Part shown: in pieces, positions 43,418 through 51,261 of the stretch
Layout of the letters: every line of letters begins with the position of its first letter
Numbering within the stretch: position 1 is the first letter of the stretch
Assembly: GCA_035373625.1 (NCBI GenBank)
Contig: DAOSNS010000011.1
Location: 37,651-101,650 of the forward strand
Origin: DSWT01 sp035373625
GTDB lineage: Bacteria > Chloroflexota > Anaerolineae > B4-G1 > SLSP01
Length of the DNA: 64,000 bases
Reading direction: 5' to 3'
Notes under the pieces: generated by a model
Databases searched by the model: none
The model's input: only the letters and a program-made list of their open reading frames with translations
What the model was told of the DNA's origin: nothing
Made by a program: the position numbers and the translations under genes

Positions 43418-44872
43418 ATGGCCCATATTACCGTGGTCGGTTTAGGCCCCGGCGCGCCTGAGTCTCTGACCCGCGCGGCCTGGGACACCCTTTCTCAAGC
43501 CGAGGCTGTTTGGTTGCGCACCGCGCGCCATCCTGTGGTCCCCTACCTTCCCCAGGGGGCGGTCATCCACTCGTTCGATGCGCTATACGAGGAAGCCGAT
43601 TCGTTTGAGGCTGTGTACGCGGCGATTGTGGCACGGGTGCTTGAACTGGGGGCGCGTCAGGAAGGGGTGGTTTATGCCGTGCCGGGGCATCCCCTGGTGG
43701 GGGAGGCCACGGTGACACGCATCCTGCAAGCCGCGCGCGCCGCTGCTATCCCGGTGCACATTGTTCCCGGCTTGAGCTTCATCGAGCCGACCCTGACGGC
43801 ATTGGCTCTCGATCCTCTGGACGGCTTGCAGATTGTGGACGCGCTCGACCTGGTAGGGGCGCATTACCCCACGCTCAACCCCGATATGCCGGCGCTGATA
43901 GCGCAGGTCTACAGCCGCGCGGTCGCTTCGGATCTCAAACTGGCATTGATGGAGGCGTATCCTGACGAACATCACGTAGCCCTCGTCCACGCGGCCGGCA
44001 CGTCGGCCGAGCAGGTGCTGTGGGGGCCGCTTTACGAGATTGACCACGGCGACGCCACGCCGTTGACCTCGCTCTATGTGCCACCGCTGCCAACCATCAG
44101 CGGTTTTGAGCAGCTTCAGGAAACCGTAGCGCATTTGCGCAGCCCCGATGGATGTCCCTGGGACCGTGAGCAAACGCATGCCAGCCTGCGGGCCACGTTG
44201 CTGGAAGAAACCTACGAGGTTTTGGAAGCCATTGACACAGAGGATATAGACGCGCTGCGTGAGGAATTGGGCGATTTGTTGCTTCAGGTCGTTATGCATG
44301 CGCAAATTGCCGGCGAGGAAGGCGAATTCCGCATGGCAGACGTGATCGCCGGCATTGACGCCAAACTCAAGCATCGGCATCCCCATGTTTGGGGGAATGT
44401 GCAGGTCGCCGACGCGCAAGAAGTCACCGTCAATTGGGAGCTTATCAAGCGTCAGGAGCGGGCCGACAGTGGCGCCGCGCAACGTTCCTTGTTGGATGGC
44501 ATCCCCAAGACGTTGCCGGCCCTGGCGCAAGCCTGCGCCTACAGCGGCCGCGCGGCGCGCGTGGGGTTGGATTGGGCTTCCCCGGCCGACATCCTGGCGC
44601 GGATCAAACGGCTTGTGGAGACGCTGTGTGCCGCGTCCTCGCCCGAAGTTCAGGCGCAGGCCCTCGGTGAGCTTTTACTTGCCTTGAGCGCGTGGGCGCG
44701 GCGCATGGCGCTGGATCCCGAGGGGATATTGCGCGAGGCCAATGCCCGTTTTGCCCGGCGGGTGCGTGACGTCGAAACTCTAGCACGCCACCGTGGACTG
44801 ACGTTGGAGGCATTGAGCGCCGAAGAAAGAGCGCGCCTTTGGGAAGAAGCCGCCCGTTCTATTTCAGGATAG
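43418..44872 (+). CDS. mazG: tetrapyrrole-methylase-like / MazG fusion (YabN type)
   Basis: 484 residues in two parts. About 1-220 is a tetrapyrrole (SAM-dependent) methylase-like domain with VGLGPGAPESLT near the start and VPGHPLVGEATV. About 228-480 is a MazG nucleoside triphosphate pyrophosphohydrolase domain: SPDGCPWDREQTHASLR, then EETYE with metal-binding glutamates near 264 and the later ELGDLLLQVVMHA. Bacillus YabN has the same fusion. MazG removes aberrant or excess NTPs; the methylase half has no proven role. The last 9 bp overlap the end of the convergent trx gene. Confidence 0.92.
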   Translation: MAHITVVGLGPGAPESLTRAAWDTLSQAEAVWLRTARHPVVPYLPQGAVIHSFDALYEEADSFEAVYAAIVARVLELGARQEGVVYAVPGHPLVGEATVTRILQAARAAAIPVHIVPGLSFIEPTLTALALDPLDGLQIVDALDLVGAHYPTLNPDMPALIAQVYSRAVASDLKLALMEAYPDEHHVALVHAAGTSAEQVLWGPLYEIDHGDATPLTSLYVPPLPTISGFEQLQETVAHLRSPDGCPWDREQTHASLRATLLEETYEVLEAIDTEDIDALREELGDLLLQVVMHAQIAGEEGEFRMADVIAGIDAKLKHRHPHVWGNVQVADAQEVTVNWELIKRQERADSGAAQRSLLDGIPKTLPALAQACAYSGRAARVGLDWASPADILARIKRLVETLCAASSPEVQAQALGELLLALSAWARRMALDPEGILREANARFARRVRDVETLARHRGLTLEALSAEERARLWEEAARSISG

Positions 44873-45190
44873 ATAAGGCTCCAGTTCCTCGATGAGCTTG
44901 GCCTTCGGGCGGTTGCCGACCAGGCGCGTGATTTCCTGCCCGTCTTTGAAGATAATCATTGTGGGGATGTTTATGACGCCGTAGCGGGTGGCCACCTCGC
45001 CCGCCTCCTGGACATTCACCTTCACGATTTTCAGGCGTCCGTCCAATTCGACGGCGACTTCCTCGAGTGTAGGCCCCAACTTCCGACAGGGAGGGCACCA
45101 CGCTGCCCAAAAATCTACCAGCACCGGCAAGGTTGCCGTGAATACTTCGGCCTCGAAATTGCTTTCATCTGCGTGTACGATGTTTCCCAT
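44864..45190 (-). CDS. trxA: thioredoxin with CPPC active site
   Basis: 108 residues, normal thioredoxin length, cytoplasmic disulfide reductant. The active site is WCPPC (C32, C35) instead of the classical WCGPC, and the cis-proline segment NIPTMIIF is present. CPPC should shift the redox potential compared with CGPC. Start at 45190 has AGGAGG at a good distance. Its 3' end overlaps mazG on the other strand by 9 bp. Confidence 0.92.
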   Translation of the reverse strand: MGNIVHADESNFEAEVFTATLPVLVDFWAAWCPPCRKLGPTLEEVAVELDGRLKIVKVNVQEAGEVATRYGVINIPTMIIFKDGQEITRLVGNRPKAKLIEELEPYLS

Positions 45191-45283
45191 ATTCCTACCT
45201 CCTGGGATGGATTATCGCATGGCCGAAGGCATTGTCAAGATATGTTCCCGCACCCTCGTAAGAAAATCGTCAGATACAGGGGG

Positions 45284-45312
45284 TTGCCAATTATTTTTTT
45301 CTGTGCTATAAT
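45284..45312 (+). promoter_or_regulatory. promoter of the LysM-M23 pair
   Basis: TTGCCA (45284-45289), 17-bp spacer, TATAAT (45307-45312) with an extended TGC. It precedes the start at 45355 by 43 bp. Confidence 0.7.
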
Positions 45313-45354
45313 GGACTTGTTGACGGTTCGGCAATCGTCATAAGGCTTGTGCCT

Positions 45355-46569
45355 ATGGAAGATAATACACAAGGAAGTAGTTTACAAGAGATAGACGATT
45401 CAAGCTCAAAGGTGAGGTTCTCTAGCCTCTTTGGGCATATTCTCGGTGAAATCACGGCGATAGTCTGGCGGTGGGGAAGTGACCGACAGGCTATCGCTGC
45501 TTTCGTTGGACGTTATAGCGCCCATATGGCCATTCTGGTGCTGGCGCTGTTGCTCGGCCTGGCCAGTCGGGTTGCTATGGCGCCACCCAGCATTGCTATT
45601 ACCCCCGAAACCAATCCTATTTCCCAACCGGTCGCTGCCGAGCCGGTTCGCACGCCTACGGCATGGATTTCTGCAGGTGGACCTCAGCCTGTCGTCAATC
45701 AAGCAGCGCGCGTTGTCTTCAGAAAAGCCCAACCCCGCACCGACATTCCCGAACGGGTGCGTTTGGAAGTGATCACCTATACCGTACAATCCGGCGACAA
45801 TATCTTTTTGATTGCCGAACGTTTTGGCCTATCTCCCTATTCCATCGCCTGGTCTAACATGGAAACTTTGCAAGGGTCACCGTGGTTGATCCAACCCGGT
45901 CTGACGCTTTTTATCCCGCCGGTTGACGGCGCTTACCATACGGTGCTGGAAGGTGAGACGGTCGAAAGTATCGCCGAACAATATCAGGTGACGGCATCCG
46001 CGCTTTATAACATCTGGAACCACCTGGAAGAAGGGGCGCCGTTGCGTGAAGGTATGCAACTGATGATCCCCGGTGCGACCGGCGAAGATGTGGAGTGGGA
46101 AGCACCGCCACCCGACCCTGTGGCGCCCGGCGTGGGTGCGGCCTCGGTTAGTTGGGGAGCATGTGGCGATGTGGCTGTCAGTGGGCCGGGGGCGTTGGGC
46201 TGGTTTATCTTGCCGACCGGATCGTATGCGGTTTCCGGCTGGTATTTTGGCGACCCTCGCAATCCTGGACATATCGGTCTAGACTATAGATGTAGCCTGG
46301 GCGATCCCATCTATGCCGCCGACAACGGCGTGGTGGTCTTTGCCGGCTGGGGTGGCGGGTACGGTAACCTGGTGCGCGTGCGCCACGGGAACGGCTACGA
46401 AACCTATTATGCCCACTTCAGCGCCTTTGCCGTGACGTGCGGTGAGCCGGTCTACCAGGGTCAGGTGCTCGGCTACTGTGGGTCAACCGGTTGGTCAACC
46501 GGCCCCCATCTGCACTATGAAATCCGTCTTAACGGTGTTCCTCAGAACCCTCAACTCTTCGAACCATGA
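45355..46569 (+). CDS. membrane-anchored LysM / M23 metallopeptidase
   Basis: 404 residues from ATG 45355 (GTG 45349 is possible). One membrane segment (about residues 58-77, ILVLALLLGLASRVAM) places the rest outside. Two LysM domains follow (about 138-185 and 190-240) and then an M23 endopeptidase domain with HIGLD and GPHLHYEIR zinc-binding motifs. It should cut cell-wall peptide cross-links or serve as an amidase activator; the zinc ligands H-x3-D and H-x-H are all present, so activity is likely. The stop overlaps the next start in ATGA. Confidence 0.88.
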   Translation: MEDNTQGSSLQEIDDSSSKVRFSSLFGHILGEITAIVWRWGSDRQAIAAFVGRYSAHMAILVLALLLGLASRVAMAPPSIAITPETNPISQPVAAEPVRTPTAWISAGGPQPVVNQAARVVFRKAQPRTDIPERVRLEVITYTVQSGDNIFLIAERFGLSPYSIAWSNMETLQGSPWLIQPGLTLFIPPVDGAYHTVLEGETVESIAEQYQVTASALYNIWNHLEEGAPLREGMQLMIPGATGEDVEWEAPPPDPVAPGVGAASVSWGACGDVAVSGPGALGWFILPTGSYAVSGWYFGDPRNPGHIGLDYRCSLGDPIYAADNGVVVFAGWGGGYGNLVRVRHGNGYETYYAHFSAFAVTCGEPVYQGQVLGYCGSTGWSTGPHLHYEIRLNGVPQNPQLFEP

Positions 46570-47684
46570 GCGTATCTTCTGAACTTCCCCGCTACGACAA
46601 TCCCACATGGCATCTCCCGCCTGTGATCCGTTTTGGCGTTCGCTTCGCGGTGTTGGTGTGGCGCTGGCGTGGAGATCATGAGGGGCAGCGGCCATTGTTG
46701 GGGCGTCTGGCCTCGCATGTGGCTCTGGCGTTGACGCTGGTTCTGTTCGTCGTCCTGGGGAACATGAAACTGGATTCTGTGGCTTCGGCTTCTCAGGCGG
46801 CTGAAGCCCTCGCTGTACGCCCCGGTGGCCTCGGCGTGCGCACGTTGACCACTTCGTTTGCGCGGCCTTATTATCGCGGTGTGGCCTATGCGCGGATTGC
46901 GCGCCAGGCGGAGGCACATACGGCCATCCCGGACCGCCCACGTCTGGAGATCGTGACGTACACCGTTCAACCCGGCGATACGGCGGAGATCATCGCCGAG
47001 AAATTCGGCCTGCAACCGACGACGTTGATGTGGTCGAATCCCGAAATGGAGAAAATGCCCGACCTGTTGAGGGTCGGACAAATCCTGACGATCCTGCCGA
47101 TTGACGGTGTGTACCACACCGTGGCCGTCAGCGATACCCTGGAATCGCTGGCCGAAACCTACAAAGTCAAAGTCGAAGACATCATCAACTGCCCCTTCAA
47201 CACCATCCCCGAAAACGGTCAACTCACGGTCGGTGACAAGCTGATCGTGCCGGGAGGAACGAAGCCCTATCAGGCGCGTGAGGTCACGACTTATCAAGGC
47301 CCGGTTACCACCGAGGTGACCGGTAGCGGTCTATTCTACTGGCCGGCGGCCGGCGTCATCACCCAGGGCTACTGGTATGGGCACCGGGCCATTGACATCG
47401 GAAATTCGATTGGGACCGCCATCATTGCTTCGGACGCCGGCTACGTGAGCTTCGCCGGGTGGACGGATATCGGTTATGGCTATCTGGTGGTCCTGGATCA
47501 TGCCAACGGCTTCCAAACCTACTACGCGCACCTGAGTCAGATCTATGTTGTCGAGGGTGAAACGGTCTACGCGGGCGCGGTGATCGGCGCGATGGGCAGT
47601 ACCGGGAATTCTACCGGTCCGCATCTGCATTACGAAATCCGTTATAACGGCTATCCCACCAATCCGCTGATCTATTTGCCCTGA
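46566..47684 (+). CDS. membrane-anchored LysM / M23 metallopeptidase, paralogue
   Basis: 372 residues with the same plan as the preceding gene: a membrane segment near residues 54-72 (LALTLVLFVVLGNMKLD), two LysM domains (about 128-175 and 178-230) and an M23 domain with HRAID and GPHLHYEIR. Zinc ligands are intact. The four-base overlap and similar sequence show a tandem duplication kept in one operon. They may act on different cross-links or at different cell sites. Confidence 0.88.
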   Translation: MSVSSELPRYDNPTWHLPPVIRFGVRFAVLVWRWRGDHEGQRPLLGRLASHVALALTLVLFVVLGNMKLDSVASASQAAEALAVRPGGLGVRTLTTSFARPYYRGVAYARIARQAEAHTAIPDRPRLEIVTYTVQPGDTAEIIAEKFGLQPTTLMWSNPEMEKMPDLLRVGQILTILPIDGVYHTVAVSDTLESLAETYKVKVEDIINCPFNTIPENGQLTVGDKLIVPGGTKPYQAREVTTYQGPVTTEVTGSGLFYWPAAGVITQGYWYGHRAIDIGNSIGTAIIASDAGYVSFAGWTDIGYGYLVVLDHANGFQTYYAHLSQIYVVEGETVYAGAVIGAMGSTGNSTGPHLHYEIRYNGYPTNPLIYLP

Positions 47685-47708
47685 TGGGGCACGGGTAAGC
47701 AATTCACG

Positions 47709-47735
47709 AGCGAGCCGCAAGGCTCGCTTTTGTTT
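47709..47735 (+). terminator. terminator after the LysM-M23 pair
   Basis: AGCGAGCC, GCAA, GGCTCGCT followed by TTTGTTTG: an 8-bp GC-rich stem with tetraloop and T-rich tail. Confidence 0.85.
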
Positions 47736-47767
47736 GTCTGCTATAGGATGGAGTGAGGAGGTGGCGT

Positions 47768-48403
47768 ATGGCGTTAAGCGTAGAGGAAGCGCGATGCCTG
47801 TACACGGGCGCGGATAGCGTCCATGACTTTGATCACATCCTGCGCGTGCTGGCATTGGCCGAGCGCATCGGGCGGGCCGAGGGGGCCGACCTGGAGATCG
47901 TGCGGACGGCAACGCTGTTGCACGATTGGGGCCGCAGTGAGGCGGATGCCGCCGGGCAGGATCACGCAGCCCTCGCGGCACGGCGCGCCCGTGAGTTCTT
48001 GGCTGCGCGCGGCGAACCACCGGTCTGGATCGAGGCCGTTGTGCATGCTATTGCGGCACACCGTTTTCGGGTTGCACCGGATCCGGCGACGCTTGAAGCG
48101 CAGGTGCTTTTTGACGCGGATAAACTGGATGCCATCGGTGCGATCGGCATCGCGCGCGCTTTCGCCTATGGTGGCGCGCATCGGCAACGTCTGTGGGCGC
48201 CGCCGGACGAGGTGGACCTGGCGCGTTGGGAAGCCAACGGCGATGACGCCGCGCACACGCCGGTTCATGAATTTGTCGTCAAGCTGGCGCGGATTCAGGA
48301 GCGACTCTACACCCGCGAGGGGCGCGCCATTGCCCGTGACCGCCATCACTATATGGAAGCGTTCTACGAGAGACTAACGGCCGAGGTGCAGGGGCTGTGT
48401 TGA
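47768..48403 (+). CDS. HD-domain phosphohydrolase
   Basis: 211 residues. The metal-binding H...HD...D pattern is given by VHDFDHILRV, LLHDWGRSE and later AIAAHRF / LFDADKLD. HD enzymes of this size hydrolyse phosphate esters of nucleotides or similar small molecules; the substrate is unknown. ATG 47768 has AGGAGG seven bases upstream, better than the in-frame GTG at 47753. It ends 12 bp before the convergent tupA. Confidence 0.8.
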   Translation: MALSVEEARCLYTGADSVHDFDHILRVLALAERIGRAEGADLEIVRTATLLHDWGRSEADAAGQDHAALAARRAREFLAARGEPPVWIEAVVHAIAAHRFRVAPDPATLEAQVLFDADKLDAIGAIGIARAFAYGGAHRQRLWAPPDEVDLARWEANGDDAAHTPVHEFVVKLARIQERLYTREGRAIARDRHHYMEAFYERLTAEVQGLC

Positions 48404-48414
48404 AATGCACCCGG

Positions 48415-49311
48415 TCATGGTTTACGGCGTGCGTTGGGGACGAAGAGTGGGACGCCGAATTCATCCACGCCGAAAGTCCCGATTTTTTCTTGAACAGGAG
48501 CGGAAATCAGCCAGTCAATGAACTGATTTGCCAGCTCTCCCTGGATGTGGGGGTTTTTCGCCGGGTTGACGGCCAGGACGCCGTAGGGATTGAACAACAA
48601 CGGGTCGCCTTCCACCAGGATTTCCAACTTCAGCCCTTCGAGCCTCATCGCCAGGTAAGTCGCCCGGTCGCTGAGGGTGTACGCCTGCTGCTCGTCCGCC
48701 ATCGTCAGCACTGCGCCCATGCCCTGCCCCGCCGAAACATACCAATCCCCGGACGGCTCTATCCCGGCGGCTTTCCAGAGGGCTTTTTCCTTGCTGTGGG
48801 TACCCGAATCGTCGCCGCGTGAGATGAATGGTGCCTGGGCCAACGCCAGGGTCTTCAGGGCCTGTGCCGCTTCTGTCATCCCCCGGATGTTGGCCGGATC
48901 ATCGGATGGGCCGACGATGACAAAGTCGTTGTACATCACGTCTTCGCGGCGCGTGCCGTGGCCCTCGTCCATGAAGGCGTCTTCTTGCGCGCGGGCATGA
49001 ACCAGAAGCACATCGGCATTGCCGTCCTTGCCCAGTTGCAGGGCCTGTCCGGTGCCTACTGCGATGACCTCGACTTTGACATGGTACGCCTTCTCGAAGT
49101 CGGGCAGGATGTAATCCAGCAACCCGGAGTCGTACGTGCTGGTCGTGGTCCCCAGAATCAACTTCTGCGGTTCAGGGACTGACGTCGCGGTCGGCGGCAC
49201 GGCGGTTGGCGCTGCGGTGGGTGCCGCAGTTGGCGTCGTACAGCCCCCCAGCGCCATGGCCAGCAAGACCAATACCAAAACAACTTTCAATACGAACGAT
49301 TTTGTAGACAT
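48415..49311 (-). CDS. tupA: tungstate-binding lipoprotein of an ABC importer
   Basis: 298 residues. Lipobox LGGC with C24 after a hydrophobic signal, an Ala/Pro/Thr linker, then a periplasmic-type binding domain starting ILGTTTSTYDSGLLD, the TTTS anion-binding signature of TupA. The genes tupB and tupC lie just upstream and the whole unit stands behind a Moco-type riboswitch, which supports tungstate (or molybdate) as ligand. ATG 49311 has GGAGGAG; the longer in-frame start lacks this. The hairpin at 49355 precedes it. Confidence 0.9.
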   Translation of the reverse strand: MSTKSFVLKVVLVLVLLAMALGGCTTPTAAPTAAPTAVPPTATSVPEPQKLILGTTTSTYDSGLLDYILPDFEKAYHVKVEVIAVGTGQALQLGKDGNADVLLVHARAQEDAFMDEGHGTRREDVMYNDFVIVGPSDDPANIRGMTEAAQALKTLALAQAPFISRGDDSGTHSKEKALWKAAGIEPSGDWYVSAGQGMGAVLTMADEQQAYTLSDRATYLAMRLEGLKLEILVEGDPLLFNPYGVLAVNPAKNPHIQGELANQFIDWLISAPVQEKIGTFGVDEFGVPLFVPNARRKP

Positions 49312-49354
49312 AGCTCCTCCTGTGATATAGACCGCAAAAGCGGCAAGATTAAGG

Positions 49355-49394
49355 AAGTGTTTGCGTGGACGGTGTCCCGCGTGCGCAAACACTT
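49355..49394 (-). other. intercistronic hairpin between tupC and tupA
   Basis: AAGTGTTTGCG (49355-49365) and CGCAAACACTT (49384-49394) are perfect 11-bp arms around an 18-nt loop, seven bases after the tupC stop. It may stabilise the tupBC message or allow separate expression of the binding protein; there is no T run for termination. Confidence 0.6.
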
Positions 49395-49401
49395 ATACCT
49401 T

Positions 49402-50133
49402 TCAATACACCATCTCCCCATTGACGAACGCGGCGGTGCGTGGGTCACGGGGCGATTCAAAAAACGTGTGCGTGTCGGCGATTTCCACGATGTGGCCGCC
49501 GAGCAGCAGCGCGACGCGCCCGGCCAGGCGACGTGCCTGGAAGACGTTGTGCGTCACCAGCACCACCGTGCAGCCCCGCTCGTGGTTCAGCTCGGCGACG
49601 ACGGTTTCGATCAGGCCGACGTTGTAAGGGTCGAGATTCGCCGTCGGCTCATCGAGCAGCAGCACGGTAGGGTCCAGCACCATCGCGCGCGCCAACGCCA
49701 CCCGCTGCGCCTCCCCACCCGAAAGCGTGCGCGCCGGCGCGCGCCCCAACGCCGTCAGTCCCAGCCGCTCCATCACAGCCTGCATATTGGCTTTGCCGTC
49801 GCGTTCGCCGCGCAGACGCAGACCGTAGGTCACGTTGCGCCAGACGTTGGTAGAAAGCAGCGCCGGACGTTGGAAAACCGTCGTCACCTCACGGCGTAGG
49901 GACAGCGGTACGTTGTTGGGTTGAACGGTGTGCCCGCGATAGCTCAGCGTGCCGCTATCCGGGAATTCCAGAAAGTTGAGCAGCCGCAACAACGTGGATT
50001 TCCCCGCGCCGCTCGGCCCAACAATCGCCAGAATTTCGCCACGGTGGATATCGAGGGCGTCCACGTTGAGCACCGTGCGCCCGGCGTAGGATTTGGTCAC
50101 GTGACGAAGCGTATACAGCGGCGTAGCGGTCAT
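49402..50133 (-). CDS. tupC: tungstate ABC transporter ATP-binding protein
   Basis: 243 residues, complete ABC ATPase: Walker A GPSGAGKST, signature LSGGEAQRV, Walker B VLLLDEPTANLD and an H-loop in VTHN. It energises import through TupB. The start overlaps the end of tupB by four bases. Family type is sure; tungstate specificity comes from TupA and the riboswitch. Confidence 0.92.
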   Translation of the reverse strand: MTATPLYTLRHVTKSYAGRTVLNVDALDIHRGEILAIVGPSGAGKSTLLRLLNFLEFPDSGTLSYRGHTVQPNNVPLSLRREVTTVFQRPALLSTNVWRNVTYGLRLRGERDGKANMQAVMERLGLTALGRAPARTLSGGEAQRVALARAMVLDPTVLLLDEPTANLDPYNVGLIETVVAELNHERGCTVVLVTHNVFQARRLAGRVALLLGGHIVEIADTHTFFESPRDPRTAAFVNGEMVY

Positions 50134-50837
50134 TGGCCCTTCCTCTGGAATTGCGCGACGATGAAATTGACGGAAAACGAGATCGCCAGCAGCACCATGC
50201 CCAGGCCAATGGCAAAATCAAAGTTACCCCGGCGCGTCTCCAGGAGGATGGCGGTCGTCAACACGCGCGTTGAACCTTCGATGTTGCCGCCAACCATCAT
50301 CACTGCGCCGATTTCCGAGATGATGCTGCCCAGTCCCCCCACCAGCGCCACGATGACGCCCTGCCGCGCCTCTTGCAGCACCGTCCAGGTAATCTGGCGC
50401 GGCGTCGCGCCGAGCGCGCGCAATTGTAACCGCAGGTTCACATCCACTTCGGAGACAGCGGCCATCGTGTAACCGATGATCAACGGCGTGGCGATAATGA
50501 CTTGCGCCAGAATCATCGCCGGCACGGTAAAAAGCTGCGGCACCCACGACCAGTTCAGCGGCCCCAGGATGCCGTTGCGCGAGAGCAGCAGATAGACCGC
50601 CAGCCCGATCACCACCGGCGGGAATCCCATCCCGGTGTAGACCAACGCCTGCATCACCCGCCGCCCCGGAAAATGCGTCAGGCCGATGAGCGCTCCCAGG
50701 GGGATGCCGACGATCGCGCTGATCAGCAGGGCCACCCCACTCACCCGCGCCGAAAGTAGAATGATTCCCCAAAGATACGGGTCCCCGGCGAGCAGCAGGC
50801 GGAGGCTTTCGACCAGTCCTTTCCATACAATACCCAT
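50130..50837 (-). CDS. tupB: tungstate ABC transporter permease
   Basis: 235 residues with five or six membrane helices and the EAA-like loop typical of binding-protein-dependent permeases (ALGATPRQITWTVLQEARQG). First gene of tupBCA. SD GGAG is eight bases from the start. The spacer between the riboswitch terminator and this SD contains a short TAGTC array. Confidence 0.9.
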   Translation of the reverse strand: MGIVWKGLVESLRLLLAGDPYLWGIILLSARVSGVALLISAIVGIPLGALIGLTHFPGRRVMQALVYTGMGFPPVVIGLAVYLLLSRNGILGPLNWSWVPQLFTVPAMILAQVIIATPLIIGYTMAAVSEVDVNLRLQLRALGATPRQITWTVLQEARQGVIVALVGGLGSIISEIGAVMMVGGNIEGSTRVLTTAILLETRRGNFDFAIGLGMVLLAISFSVNFIVAQFQRKGQ

Positions 50838-50867
50838 AGCGTGACTCCACTCTGCAAAAATGTCTGA

Positions 50868-50897
50868 TAGTCGTTAGTCTTGTAGTCCAATAGTCAA
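50868..50897. repeat. short TAGTC octamer array in the tup leader
   Basis: Four TAGTC cores at 7-8 bp spacing, lying in the transcribed leader between the terminator and the tupB SD. Same family as 2255-2293 and 58335-58747. Confidence 0.75.
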
Positions 50898-50929
50898 GAA
50901 CTTGGCGTTCTTGGCGGTAAATCGCAAAC

Positions 50930-50961
50930 AAAAAAACGGCGTCCCCAGAAAGGACGCCGTT
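50930..50961 (-). terminator. riboswitch-controlled terminator upstream of tupB
   Basis: On the minus strand AACGGCGTCC, a 7-nt loop and GGACGCCGTT are followed by a run of seven T. Its GTCCTTTC part is complementary to GGAAAGGA of the aptamer core, so ligand-dependent alternative pairing is possible. Confidence 0.9.
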
Positions 50962-50979
50962 GCATCATCAATATGCCCC

Positions 50980-51120
50980 CAAACAGGGGTATTGAGCGAC
51001 AGCGCATTTCCTTTCCAAATACGGGAGGCGCAGCCGTTTCCAACTGCACCCTGGCGGTCCCCAGGCCATAGCTCGCGGACTTCCGCACTATAGCTTGCAG
51101 GTCACGGGACTCGGAAACGC
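50980..51120 (-). promoter_or_regulatory. Moco/Tuco riboswitch aptamer of tupBCA
   Basis: Read on the minus strand, a 7-bp stem GGTGCAG / CTGCGCC with loop TTGGAAACGG is followed by TCCCG and then TTTGGAAAGGA, the conserved core of Moco riboswitches as I recall it. The same core occurs before moaA. Upstream (51042-51112) is a long extra branched hairpin (GCTATAG with CTATGGC enclosing GCGGA/TCCGC) that the moaA copy lacks. The aptamer is followed by a terminator. Confidence 0.8.
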
Positions 51121-51145
51121 AATGTTAAACTGAACTTACGTGGCT

Positions 51146-51173
51146 ATGGTAGCACCAAGCCGCATTTTGACAA
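51146..51173 (-). promoter_or_regulatory. tupBCA promoter
   Basis: On the minus strand TTGTCA (51168-51173) and TACCAT (51146-51151) are 16 bp apart, placing the transcript start near 51139, just before the riboswitch. Confidence 0.5.
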
Positions 51174-51177
51174 GTAG

Positions 51178-51213
51178 TTTAGCAGTCAGCGATCAGCGTT
51201 CAGCCTTCAGCTA
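51178..51213. repeat. AGCNNTC heptamer array
   Basis: AGCAGTC, AGCGATC, AGCGTTC, AGCCTTC and AGC follow at exact 7-bp spacing between moeA and the tup promoter. A complementary copy (GGCTGACGGCTGAAAGCT) lies at 51246-51263, so the RNA could fold back and may act as the moeA terminator. Confidence 0.7.
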
Positions 51214-51261
51214 AGACGCAATCAAGACACTTTCACAGACACTCTGGCTGACGGCTGAAAG

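Noticed and set aside
51042..51119. SRP RNA-like fragment (CCTGCAAGCTATAG)
   Set aside because: The conserved SRP tetraloop helix (GGTCAGG...GGAAGGAAGCAGCC) is missing; the stretch fits better as an extra riboswitch domain.
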